DNA of 64,000 nt from Thereva unica (lineage: Eukaryota > Arthropoda > Insecta > Diptera > Therevidae), in NCBI GenBank assembly GCA_949987705.1, contig OX465281.1, positions 192,807,112 to 192,871,111 of the forward strand, given 5' to 3'. Of this stretch, positions 22,116 to 32,072 are shown one piece after another. The notes below the pieces were generated by a model, which was given only the letters and a program-made list of their open reading frames with translations, was not told where the DNA came from and did no database searches. How positions within the stretch are numbered: the first letter of the stretch is position 1; each line of letters begins with the position of its first letter. The position numbers were made by a program, and so were the translations under genes.

Positions 22116-24317
22116 GCAACTATTCGCCTTAGAATCGCTGCAATCAGAAACTTTCAACGTGAACCTATAAACCGTAAACGGTTTAACGTTGACCTCTTGC
22201 GGGAGAGCGCTAAAAAGCGAGAATTTGCTGGAAACCTGCAGCAAATATTAAACCAGCAAACCGTTTCTGACGACTCAAATATTGAAGACCTGTGGAGTAC
22301 AACAAAGGGCGCTATATTGACGGCTGCGGAAACGAGCATCGGTTATGTCCAGAGAAACATGCAACATTGGATCTCGGACAGCACCTGGCAAAAAATAGAA
22401 CGCAGGAGGGCCCTCAAAAATAACATAAACTCTACAAGCGACCCGGATAGACGTCACCAACTTGAACGGGAGTACTCTCAATTACACCGAGAGGTAAAGA
22501 GAAGTGTCCGGCGTGATAAAAGGCAGCAGATAAACGAGCTCGCAGAAAAAGCGGAAAACGCGGCAAACACAGGCAACAGTAAAGTGCTGTACCAAATTAC
22601 TAAACAGCTCTCGGGAAAGCACTCTACTAAAAAGCATGCCGTTAAGAGTGCGGATGGAAGGCTGCTGTGCAGCGACGAGGAGCAACTCCAAAGATGGAGA
22701 GATTATTTCTTCGCCGCCCTGAATGGCTCACTCACACAGGAACCTCAGGAAAACAGCAACAATGCACAGCCGATAAGAATCAACACCCGGGCCCCATCCA
22801 AGACGGAAATAGTAACCGCAATTCAAGCGATGGCCAATGGTAAAGCAGCTGGAAAAGATGGCATCCCGCCAGAATTGTTGAAAGCCGACTCAAGCCTCAT
22901 AGCAGATGCGCTTCAGCCAATCCTCGAATTAGCATGGAACACCTGTACCTTTCCGGAGGATTGGACGGAAGGTATCATAGTCAAAATACCCAAAAAGGGG
23001 GATCTAACAATATGCGACAACTGGAGAGGCATCTGTCTATTATCTACTGTGGGTAAAATCTTGTCCCACACTATACTATCAAGAATAAGAGAGGCAGTAG
23101 ATCAAACGCTTAGAAGGCAGCAGGCCGGATTCAGGAAGGGCCGTTCATGTATAGATCACATCAACACCTTAAGAATAATAGTGGAACAGTCTACTGAATT
23201 CCGATCCCCCCTTTACCTTGCTTTCGTAGATTATGAGAAAGCGTTCGACTCGGTTAATAGGAGCTTTATATGGCAGGCATTACGGCGACGTGGACTGCCG
23301 GATAAGATAATAGAATTGATAAAAGCCCTATACAACAATTCCAAATGCAGAGTTCTCCATAACGGAAAATTATCCGACAGCTTTGAGGTGAGTGCAGGAG
23401 TACGACAAGGATGCTTACTATCCCCATTACTATTTCTTATATTAATAAATGACATTCTTGTTGGCGCTCTAAATAGTAGAACAGGCGGCATACAGTGGGG
23501 TTTGCTAGATCGCCTTAAGGACCTCGACTACGCAGATGATATCTGTTTGCTGGCCCACAGACATCAGGAGCTAAAAAACATGTTAAACAATTTGGCAACA
23601 GAAAGTAGTCTAGCAGGCTTAAGGCTGAATCCGAATAAAACCAAAGAAATGCGGATAAATGCAAACACACTTGAACGAACTGCGCTGAATAACCGTGACG
23701 TGGAACTGGTAGATAAATTCTGCTACCTCGGTAGTATTATTACCGAAAATGGTGGTGCAGAAGAAGACGTCAGTTCCAGAATAAATAAAGCACGAAGCGC
23801 ATATGCATGCTTGTTCCGCATATGGAGATCAACGGAGATCTCAACCAACACCAAATTGCGGCTGTTCAACTCCAACGTTAAGGCAGTTCTTTTATACGGT
23901 TGCGAAACATGGAAAGTCACCCAATTCATCACAGGGCGCCTACAAGTCTTCATAAACAGATGCCTACGTCGTATCCTAAAAATCCGCTGGCAAGATAGAA
24001 TTTCAAATGAAGAGCTATGGCGCCGTGCCGGCCAAGAAAGGGTAGACGACCAAATCAGGCGAAGGAAATGGAATTGGGTTGGCCACACCTTGCGACGCGA
24101 TAACGAAAATCTAGCCAAACAGGCCCTTGACTGGAACCCGCAAGGATCCCGTCGAGTTGGAAGACCTAGAACAACGTGGAGGAGAACCCTACTAGCAGAG
24201 GCCGCAACTACTGGGAGATCCTGGTCAGAGCTAAGAGCTGTCGCGCAAAACAGAGTCCGCTGGAGGGCAACTGTTTCCGCCCTATGTCCCACGAGGGATT
24301 AAGGGGCACATAGATAG
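22116..24317 (+). mobile_element. RTE-like LINE copy B with 10-bp target duplication
   Basis: ATAAGGGGTA occurs at 22106-22115 and 24318-24327, directly flanking the element. The 5' end is truncated within the pre-RT linker. The 3' end carries a short TAGATAGATA tail. Uninterrupted coding and an exact duplication suggest a recent insertion. Confidence 0.88.
22197..24302 (+). CDS. RTE-like reverse transcriptase, open copy lacking endonuclease
   Basis: An uninterrupted frame of about 701 residues. Residues 1-150 form a basic, Arg/Lys-rich linker. The RT follows: NGKAAGKDGIPPELLK, IVKIPKKGDLTICDNWRGI, FRKGRSCIDHINTLR, FVDYEKAFDSVNR, GVRQGCLLSPLLF and LDYADDICLLAH with the catalytic Asp pair. 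The C-terminal domain has ETWKVTQFITGRLQVFINRC, KWNWVGHTLRR and GRRVGRPRTTWRR-like residues. The frame stays open upstream to about 22113 with no ATG. The start given is a TTG and the real N-terminus (endonuclease) is missing, so it is a truncated but otherwise intact polypeptide. Autonomous mobility is unlikely. Confidence 0.85.
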   Translation: MRESAKKREFAGNLQQILNQQTVSDDSNIEDLWSTTKGAILTAAETSIGYVQRNMQHWISDSTWQKIERRRALKNNINSTSDPDRRHQLEREYSQLHREVKRSVRRDKRQQINELAEKAENAANTGNSKVLYQITKQLSGKHSTKKHAVKSADGRLLCSDEEQLQRWRDYFFAALNGSLTQEPQENSNNAQPIRINTRAPSKTEIVTAIQAMANGKAAGKDGIPPELLKADSSLIADALQPILELAWNTCTFPEDWTEGIIVKIPKKGDLTICDNWRGICLLSTVGKILSHTILSRIREAVDQTLRRQQAGFRKGRSCIDHINTLRIIVEQSTEFRSPLYLAFVDYEKAFDSVNRSFIWQALRRRGLPDKIIELIKALYNNSKCRVLHNGKLSDSFEVSAGVRQGCLLSPLLFLILINDILVGALNSRTGGIQWGLLDRLKDLDYADDICLLAHRHQELKNMLNNLATESSLAGLRLNPNKTKEMRINANTLERTALNNRDVELVDKFCYLGSIITENGGAEEDVSSRINKARSAYACLFRIWRSTEISTNTKLRLFNSNVKAVLLYGCETWKVTQFITGRLQVFINRCLRRILKIRWQDRISNEELWRRAGQERVDDQIRRRKWNWVGHTLRRDNENLAKQALDWNPQGSRRVGRPRTTWRRTLLAEAATTGRSWSELRAVAQNRVRWRATVSALCPTRD

Positions 24318-24389
24318 ATAAGGGGTATGGTAAGGCCTACCCCTTACTAGGAAGTGCTTATTTCAGTACTTCTGTAAGCTAACAGGTCC

Positions 24390-24600
24390 TAATGGGATAA
24401 AACATTTACACATAGACACACAGACAAGCTTTCACTTGGATATAAATCTTTAAAAATTATAGACTATACGTTATTCTGATGTATGAGCTATGTTATTGTA
24501 AAGTTTCATTAAAATCCATTCAGTAGTTTGTGCGTGAAAGAGTAACAAACATCCATACAAACTTTCGCGTTTATAATATTATAATAAGATAATATCTCAA
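24390..24600. repeat. Interspersed repeat of a type common in insect genomes
   Basis: The block ATCCATTCAGTAGTTTGTGC, GTGAAAGAGTAACAAACATC, ATACAAACTTTCGCG and ATAATATTA resembles a 3'-end sequence I know from many insect transposon-derived repeats. The assignment is from memory. Confidence 0.5.
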
Positions 24601-24607
24601 AAATTTT

Positions 24608-24668
24608 AAAAAAGGGGCCCCGAAGTGTAAATTGCTTAGGGCCCCGTAAGTTGTTAATCCGGCCCTGT
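24608..24668. mobile_element. Possible hAT-type terminus
   Basis: GGGGCCCC blocks precede TTAATCCGGCCCTG, the inverse of a CAGGGCCGGATTAA hAT-like end. No partner end or 8-bp duplication was found. Confidence 0.3.
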
Positions 24669-25740
24669 ATTCTCTGCATGCGATACAATCACAATATCCA
24701 AAACAAACCTGCCTCAACGATTTTGCAAACAAGCCTGTAATTATTCCATCCGCCCTCAAAACCAAATCAAATTACCAGATGAACCCAGAAATGGAAACGA
24801 TTTCCCTAAGAAATTTCAACCTTACGATACAATCAATAATCTGAGTCAAAGTTAATGATTCAAGGCTCAATTACTCAACATTGATTTATTATAACGACCC
24901 TCTTCACAACGCTCAAGGTTATGTAAAATGAGTGAAAATACTCGAAAAAAAGGAAAAATCTCAAGGAAAATTCTTTCATGTTACACGCACGTCTGCACTA
25001 TTGGCATGATTCCAATCAGCGGGAATGAAAACGTGGCACCGAAGATTCACTGAACGTCAATTAGTCTCCACTTACGTTCCCCTGGCTTCTCGATCCTTGC
25101 TGCTCCTGAATATCTTAGCAAAAAGACGGCACGCCTGAAAACTCGGAAGCTGCTGGAGGAAAAATTGGAAGAAATTAAAATTCAATTAGGACTGAGCTCT
25201 TCAAAGCCGAAAGAAAATTATCTGCAATTATCAGATTTGGAAGTAATTAACATTTTCCAGTTGGATTGTGAGATTCCTGGTACAAGAGGAACATGCCTCG
25301 AGACTTTCGAAAGGGGTTTAGCGCGCAAATTTAAATGTTATGGAGCTTTGGAAAAGCCAACCGTGTTATTATAATTACACTAAAATTCCAGTGTATGTGT
25401 GCTGTTTTGATCACGTGTTAATTAGTTAAAGCCGCAGTTGGAATAGCGCTAATTCTGGCACTCAATCATTTTCTCGATGTACGGGATTTAAACGACTTTT
25501 GTGGCGACGTGGTCAGGACAATTTTTTTCGATTGCTCAATACCAGAGATTGTTTTTATCAATACCCAATGAGTGGACAATGAAAGACTTCAGATCTGTAT
25601 TTCTGTAAGCCAGTTTCTTACATTACCAAATACAAAAAATTCGGCATTCCTGCATGCCTTAAACTAGTGGTTTCCACACTTTATGATACTGCGGTCCCCT
25701 GTTATAAAAAAAACCTTGCGGCCCCCAACAAAATAATGTA
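24669..25740. other. Stretch with no recognised gene
   Basis: The only open frame of note (25165-25374, plus) starts at a non-ATG codon and resembles no family I know. Confidence 0.35.
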
Positions 25741-26199
25741 AAGGAGAATGCAAATTTTGGTACCCACCTCCAATAGCTATGTGTAATATGTCGTTGGATA
25801 GGAATTTTTGAGCTGAATATAAGTTACTATAACGTCTAGTTCGAAATCTTTGTCCGTTTTGAGTAATATGGTCAGAACTGTACAAAGAAAGAGCTTTATC
25901 ACCTTGTATTTTTGTAACCCTATAACCTCTTTCTATGAGTAAGACAACAATGAACCTCCACCTATCTATGATGGTAAAATTGATGGTTCTGTCTTCCCAA
26001 CTTTAGGAATTATGAGTCGTCAAAGTCCAAATCTCTCTTTGTACAGTTCTGGCCGTATTACGCAAAACGGACAAAGATTTCGAACTAGGAGCCACTTTTA
26101 TTCAGCTCAAAAATACCTATCCAACGACATTATTACACATAAGTAGATATTGGAAGTGGTACCAAAGTCCATACATTTTTTGGCATCCTCCTTTGCATA
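25741..26199. repeat. Long inverted repeat, about 150-bp arms
   Basis: 25741-25893 is repeated inverted at about 26032-26199, with roughly 140 bp between. Shared blocks include AATGTCGTTGGATAG, TTCGAAATCTTTGTCCGTTT and CAGAACTGTACAAAGA. The arms differ by scattered substitutions and small indels. No coding. It could be a foldback MITE. Confidence 0.8.
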
Positions 26200-26209
26200 C
26201 TAGATGGGG

Positions 26210-26745
26210 TGCGCCATCTAGATCTTCGGCATTTCAACATTATATTCCTTACCATTTGATATGATTGATATTCCTCACCATTTATTCGAGTTAAGTTTTT
26301 GAATACAATGTCGATTAAATGACTACTTTCATGCGATACGCAAAAAGCAGCTCTTTTTCGGACATCCTGCATAACATTGACCAGCATTTCGGGCTTTATT
26401 TGTAGCAGTTACTACGGCTTGTATGTTAGCTTTGAGCTCGTCAATGGTCTTCGGCTTACTAGCATCAACTTTACTTTTGCAAGAACTTCATCATAGTGGT
26501 GCTCCTCTTGTTGAAAATAGTTTCGTCAGACCTTTTACCCGCGTTTTCGGGCACACGAATTACACCAACTACAGCGGCCATAATCGAGGGTTTCCGCAAC
26601 TGTGAAGAAAATGGACCGATGATGGTTTTTGAGGACATTCCGCCCCAAACAGTGACTCCATATTGCAAGCGAAGCAGCTTGTCCGCTGGCAACAAACTTT
26701 GAGTAAGTTCCACAATCCTCCTTAAAATCAATTCATTCACGCTTA
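26210..26745 (-). pseudogene. Tc1/mariner-superfamily transposase relic
   Basis: The minus strand reads LRLQYGVTVWGGMSSKTIIG, corresponding to the stretch before the second catalytic Asp. A decayed region follows, then VDASKPKTIDELKANIQ and MLVNVMQDVRKRAAFCVSH with IDIVFKN, the typical C-terminus of a DDE transposase family (pattern: S-K-V-Y-A-x-K-P-x-T-I-x-E-L-K). The catalytic core is too decayed to assign residues. The N-terminal helix-turn-helix is missing, cut by the TIR element starting at 26747. Confidence 0.7.
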
Positions 26746-26746
26746 A

Positions 26747-27078
26747 TGCTGTAAACTAAACATGCTAAGGGCGACCGACGAATCGTTTTCCACAGCGACT
26801 GTCAAAAACGAATAGAACACCCCGATTTTGAATGAAGCTGCACAATCTGCAGACCACTATAATAACTACGCCACTGAGCTCGGCGACCGAATCAATCCAA
26901 TTTCTATTTCGTAGCCGTCGCCTGTCAAAGTTGCTTGTGCACTGTGACATGAGTTTCTCAAGTTGTTCTCGTGTGCTTCAGTGTGCGTGTGCAGCATACT
27001 CGGCTGTACAAGATGGTTATTCCGGTGTGTGATTTTTAATTTGTGTCGCCGTCGCTCTTAATGTGTGCTCACAACAAA
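26747..27078. mobile_element. Older copy of a 331-bp TIR element
   Basis: It follows 35951-36281 along its length: TGCTGTAAAC start, CTAAGGGCGA, TTTCCACAGCGACTG, ACGAATAGAACAC, TTTCGTAGCCGTCGCC, then GCCGTCGC at the end. The right terminus is diverged and its target duplication is not clear. A further partial end (GCCGTCGCCCTTAGCATG) lies at 27114-27132. Confidence 0.75.
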
Positions 27079-28273
27079 TTTCGTCGGGCCATTCGCCGTT
27101 GCCGAGCAAAATAGTTTCGCCGTCGCCCTTAGCATGCATCACAACTCTAGAAATCGGCGGCGATATGAATCATTTGGATTCCAACACTTTTTCTTACCGC
27201 TTCAACAACTTCATTGGAGGATCGCGGACACATCCGAATGAGACGCTGGCGAGTGGCTTCAGACCCATACCCAAAGAAAAGTAATCCTCCACCAAACCAG
27301 AATTCAAGATTGAAAAAAATTGGAATCTTTCAGAAGAGAAATATTTTTTTATCACTCACGAGTTTTATTTTTTGACTCATGAGATTTAATAATTCTTCTC
27401 AGAGAAGAAAACAAAAGTTGAAGATTCAAACATATTTTTCTTCTCGCGAAAAGAGCCGAAAAGAACATTTCTGATCTGAGCTCACAGAAGCAAGGATTTG
27501 TCTCTTAGTTGGTCAAATCGTATACAAAATTGCATTGTCTGCAAAACTTGGCAATTGGAGGAAGATTTAATTTTTTGTAGGCGCGTTTTGATAAACTGAT
27601 TATAGTCCAGTGCAACTAGTAAATGAAATTGCATTTCATGATGTACGATTTTTTTTTTTTTTTGTTTGAATTTGTTCGGGTACATCTGACAATGCGTTTA
27701 TAATAAATAACTAGTTTCCATGCAATGATAGCTGAAAATGATCACTGGCAAGGTTTTGGAGAATAAAAGTATCTACAAAATGAGCCCTCAACGAGGTCTG
27801 TAAGTTGATTTGGCTCAAAGTTATGGCCGGTCAAAGTTCAACCTTGATCATGTGGTTGGGGTTGAATGCAGTTTTTTGCGATTAACTCGTAAGATATTAA
27901 TTTGTGTGGGTTAATGCCGATTACCAAACTTAAAGTGCTAGTAACTACCTTTAGAATGAGCCCTTGGTCGTCCTTCTCGCTGGTATAGTTTGCGAGTAAT
28001 TTAACGCCAAAGTTCGTACTGCACGTGCCTGAAATAACTAATAACATCATTTTTTTTTAATATCTCGTTAACGGTTGCTCATTTGATAATGTAGTAAACA
28101 GCAGAAATACTGGCATTAAAATATCTTTCAAATGGGCTATTGACCGAAACTCTATGTCGTTTCATGTCCGCGACATAGCGGGTGAAAGTCAACCGCGAAG
28201 ATTGCGACACTTCTCGACGAATATCTCGCTTCCAGCCAGTTTCGTGTGTCGGATGAATTAGAATTTTATGTAA
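27079..28273. other. Stretch with no recognised gene
   Basis: AT-rich. Short frames have no family features. Confidence 0.35.
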
Positions 28274-28546
28274 AAGCTTGGAGTGTTTCCTATGAATAAT
28301 GTCCAGAGAATTTTTATGCTACGGCCTTTACTTTCAAAGTTATAAGCAATTTAAATGCTAAAACTGGCAAGCAATTTTGACTTTAAAACTGTCACTTGTT
28401 TTTTTTTCGACATAAGCTTAGAAAAGAGTACTAAAAAAGTACGAAACTAGCGCCAATTTTAGTATTAAAATTGCTTATAACTTCGAAAGTAAAGGCGGTA
28501 GCATAAAAATTCTCTGGACATTATTCATAGGAAACACTTCAAGCTT
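28274..28546. repeat. Inverted repeat, 79-bp arms
   Basis: Arms at 28274-28352 and 28468-28546 read AAGCTTG(G/A)AGTGTTTCC... toward TTATAAGCAATTT, with about 5 mismatches. The loop is 115 bp. No target duplication is apparent. It is probably a foldback element. Confidence 0.85.
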
Positions 28547-29287
28547 TCTTATTCTGGAAAAAAAAAACATTAGTTGACTATGAATATTTTGGAGAAAAAG
28601 GTGGTTGAAGGTGACATTTTTGTTTAAAAAAACAAAATTTTGACGACTCATAACTCTGGAAGTTGGTACTGTGGTACCGTCGCTTTTACAATTTTAGATA
28701 AGTGGGAGTATTCTGCGTACACTGACACCTTATTCATGAAAATAAGTGGTGGCGTTACAAAAATACAGGGTTAATTAGTCATTTTTCCCGAATAAAAAGA
28801 AATAGCATTATTAACACCTTAGCCACAGTTACGGGATATAACAAGTATACAGAAATTCAATACTCATTATAGCCGATAATCTGAGATGCTTTTCTTAGTC
28901 TTGTTCGAAAATTTAAGTTGAAGGGTTGTCGTAAATAACATTTCAAGTGTAATACATTTAGTTTCTTTTATTTTTCATCAACTAATTGGAAATTTGTTTT
29001 TGTAAATTAAAACTCGCGCATGCCATTGGCGGAAAACATCAACCATCTAGTAATCAAAGTGATAAAAATACAAATTTCGTATTTTTTAGTAGAAATTGCA
29101 ACAAATTATTTCTGTAACAAATGGGTCAAATACAAAAACCCTAAAACAAAAATATCTATAAGGGCGTTTTTCATTCATAATTTGTAATGTTTTTAAATAA
29201 TCATTGAAGTCCAAGGAAAATACACCTCCCTCTAGCAATATGCAGTCGCGACTGATTAAATGGCAGCAAGTGATTTGATAGGAGGAG
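28547..29287. other. Stretch with no recognised gene
   Basis: AT-rich, non-coding. Confidence 0.35.
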
Positions 29288-29290
29288 TTA

Positions 29291-29812
29291 GGCCGCGTTC
29301 CCATGGGCTGCATGCCGCACGGCAAAAGCTTGAACTCGGCTTACCTTCGGGTAGTATTCGGAAATTTTCGTGAGAGGCTGCAAAAAGCTTGCCGCATAGA
29401 CGCATCTCCTCGTTCATATGGATGCATCTGATGGTTGTCGAAAATCAGCTGTTTTATGATTTTGAAAAAGTGAAATGGATTACTTTAATAATAAAAAAAA
29501 TATGTTCAAGATTAATGTTGATGTCAAAATGTGAAATGTTGTAGTTAAATCACTTTAAACATCGGTAGAATCGAAACATCACTAGTTCTGTGACTTTGCA
29601 GCACGTTCACTTGGCTGCATGCCGCACGGAAAAAGCTCGAGCTTGACAGTTCCATGATTTTGCCGCGTGAACAAGGGATTTCCCCTTGTTTGATTTTTGC
29701 AGCAATGCTGTGCGAGAGAGAAAACATGTGTGCAGAGAGAGATATTTTCCTGGCCAATCAAAGAACATTAAAAGCTTTTGTCGTGCGGCATGCAGCCCAT
29801 GGGAACGCGGCC
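29291..29812. mobile_element. 522-bp Harbinger-like MITE with TTA target duplication
   Basis: TIRs of about 40 bp start GGCCGCGTTCCCATGGGCTG and end with the exact inverse before 29812. TTA flanks both ends (29288-29290 and 29813-29815). A GGCC/GGGCC-like end with a TWA duplication fits the PIF/Harbinger group. An internal, diverged third copy of the end (CACTTGGCTGCATGCCGCAC) lies near 29608, suggesting a nested or rearranged element. Non-coding. Confidence 0.88.
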
Positions 29813-29815
29813 TTA

Positions 29816-31167
29816 AATAAAGCTTTGTCCGAGCTTTTAAACATTTTCAAGAACTTTGCAGGGGTAATGTCACGACGTTTGAAAAAATCTATACCAGAAT
29901 GTTTGGTCGAAAAAGCACCCCTTCAACTTAGCTCTATGGTCATATGTACCGCGCAAAAGTATCGAATATCGATCTGCATACAATTTATGCTGTTTCACAT
30001 GACCCCCCAAAAATTTCCGTCTATTATGAATATTTTTTGTTTACATCAACAAAATGTCTATTGGCAACTTTTGACAACTTGTAAGAAATCACAGGACCGA
30101 AAACAACTGGTTAATTTCTGCAGGAGGGGATGTGAAAATTTCTATGCTTTTTCTTGCATGAGAAAGTAAAGATACACAAATTGGGTAATTTGGGCAACTC
30201 TTGCTCCCACATTCGAGTTCTGGAACAGAACTAATTTTAAGAATCCATACCTACCCCTTCGGGCATCAGAAACCATGTTCTTCCAGAACACGATTTATCG
30301 GTGGGCCAGTGGCAAAGAGCAACGGAGAGCAAGGGGAACTTATTTAAATAGTCGAACACCGTCAGAATGTACTTGTTCCCAGGGGTGACTATTTAAAAAA
30401 AATAAAATTTTCAAGTATTTTCACGGGTGCAAGAAATTACAAAAATTTACCCAATTTCGGTCCCTGTACTTCCTCATACAAGAAAAAACGACGAAATTTT
30501 ACTTCTCCGCGTGCAGGAAGTTTCCAGAGATAGAGATTTTAGCTTCGACATTCGAGAAATTCGGGAAAAATTTCCCAAGTGAGTGAAAAATCTCTCATTT
30601 ATTTGGAGCACTTTTTGAAAATTCTGTAAAAAGCCGGCTCACATAAAGGAAAAACTGTTTCGATGGCTGTATGTTTTGTATTGTTGTTTACCTTGATTGA
30701 TCATTAATATAAACTGGAGCACGCTGTTGCTGCACTTTTAAATTCTGATTAAAGAATAGTTAAAAGGGGTAAATGAACGAAATGAGGAGAACAAAATACC
30801 TTGTGGCGAGAACTCCTCTTTAATTGCTTTTTTTTGTTCCTTTATACTCCGCCTTCACCGGACTCAGTTCAATGCAGTTAAATTCAATCCGTTCAATCAC
30901 GGGTTGGCATGCTCAATTCTCACGGCTCTCATGATTGAAATTGTTGTTGCTTTTTCGCCAAAAACTCACTGGAATGATATTCCAGTTGATTACTTTCTTT
31001 TGAGCGAGCTTTTAAGTTCAATCTCAATTTCATGTTCTGTTGGGCAAACTCAGGCATTATTTTCCCTGAGTTCAATATGTGAATATGTATGGGAACTCAG
31101 GCAAAAACCGAAGTTCAGTTCACCAATTTACTTGAACTTGCGCAGTTCGGCCGGTGAAGCGGTGGTA
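29816..31167. other. Stretch with no recognised gene
   Basis: No family recognised. The frame at 29654-30169 overlaps the MITE end and is probably not a gene. Confidence 0.35.
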
Positions 31168-31617
31168 TTACAATTCCCTTTCGAAATTCGTTGAAGAATC
31201 GCATGGGTTTTCACAAGAGGCAACTTTTCCAACAAACTATACGTTAGAATTCTTTAGCTTGTGGTTGTTGCTTTTAATATTAATTCTCCCTTTCGCCAAT
31301 CCAGACTCTCACAAAATCGGCCCGCCCCATCGTTCTCGCCTTCTCTCTTCTCCGCAACGGACGTTTTCAGCAGATTTTTGTTGGTTGTATGTTGGTCCAT
31401 GTCAAACTTCATACCTATGTAATCTAGAGGCTTAGAGAAAGCCCTTTGGTACACAATCTATTTTTTTCGTATAGAATGTCGAACAGCACTCTAGCCGGAA
31501 GATAGAGAGTAGAAAGAGAGAAAGAGAAGTAGCAAGGATTTGCACAACCTAGCTACGATATTTTTATTCCACATGCATATTTCCAACCATTTCGCGACTC
31601 TGGCATCGGGGCATTTT

Positions 31618-31669
31618 GAGAAACAACTTGGTTCAGGAGGCATAACACTCCAGCGAGTTGTTTCTCAGC
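31618..31669. repeat. Short hairpin, 11-bp stem
   Basis: GAGAAACAACT and its inverse AGTTGTTTCTC enclose about 30 bases just outside the SINE. Confidence 0.6.
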
Positions 31670-31705
31670 CAACCGATGACATGCGCTTGGTGCAGCGGGG
31701 AAGGA

Positions 31706-31879
31706 CTACCGAAGGCTATGACAGAAGGAATCAGGAATGTAAAGAGGGGAGAAAAAGGAAGGAAAGTTATGTGGGTGGGAAAGTAGAAAAGGCGAAAGAA
31801 TGTGGGGCTGGCCGGGATTCGAACCCGGGGCCTCTGGGATAGCAGTCAGGCGCCTTAACCCTAGACTACCGAGGCCCCC
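31706..31879 (-). mobile_element. tRNA-derived SINE, copy 1
   Basis: Read on the minus strand, the head (31879 to 31803) has a tRNA-like A box (TAGTCTAGGGTTAAGG) and a perfect B box, GGTTCGAATCC (31815-31825), inside a CCGGG/CCCGG arm. The acceptor ends pair imperfectly and a pyrimidine-rich body follows instead of a terminator, so it is not read as a working tRNA gene. The body (CACATAACTT, TTCTCCCCTCTTTAC) matches the body after the second copy at 61182. Confidence 0.8.
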
Positions 31880-32072
31880 ACATGTTATACGCATTATTAT
31901 GATGCAATCTTAAATTTTGCGCAAACTTTAAAAAAAAAATGAAAAAATGATTTCTCCCATTCAGTGAGTGTTTGTATCGTTTGTATTATCATTCACTGCG
32001 TTCAAAAATAAACAGTTTTGGGTGCAATATGGCATAGTGCACCCGGCGCAAAAAACTCAAGCGCCGGCCCTG

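Larger units (their letters stand above)
31168..32072. mobile_element. Broken second copy of the hAT-type MITE
   Basis: 31168-31437 matches the interior of 3229-3629 (ATCGCATGGGTTTTCAC, GTTTTCAGCAGATTTTTGTT). The right terminus AAGCGCCGGCCCTG ends at 32072, preceded by GCATAGTGCACC as in the first copy. DNA including a SINE (31706-31879) lies between. The left terminus was not found. Confidence 0.6.

Noticed and set aside
29654..30169. A 171-residue plus-strand protein
   Set aside because: Its first third lies in the right half of the 29291-29812 MITE, and no domain is recognisable.
31803..31879. A functional tRNA gene on the minus strand
   Set aside because: The A and B boxes are good, but the acceptor arms do not pair properly and a SINE body shared with 61182-61328 follows.
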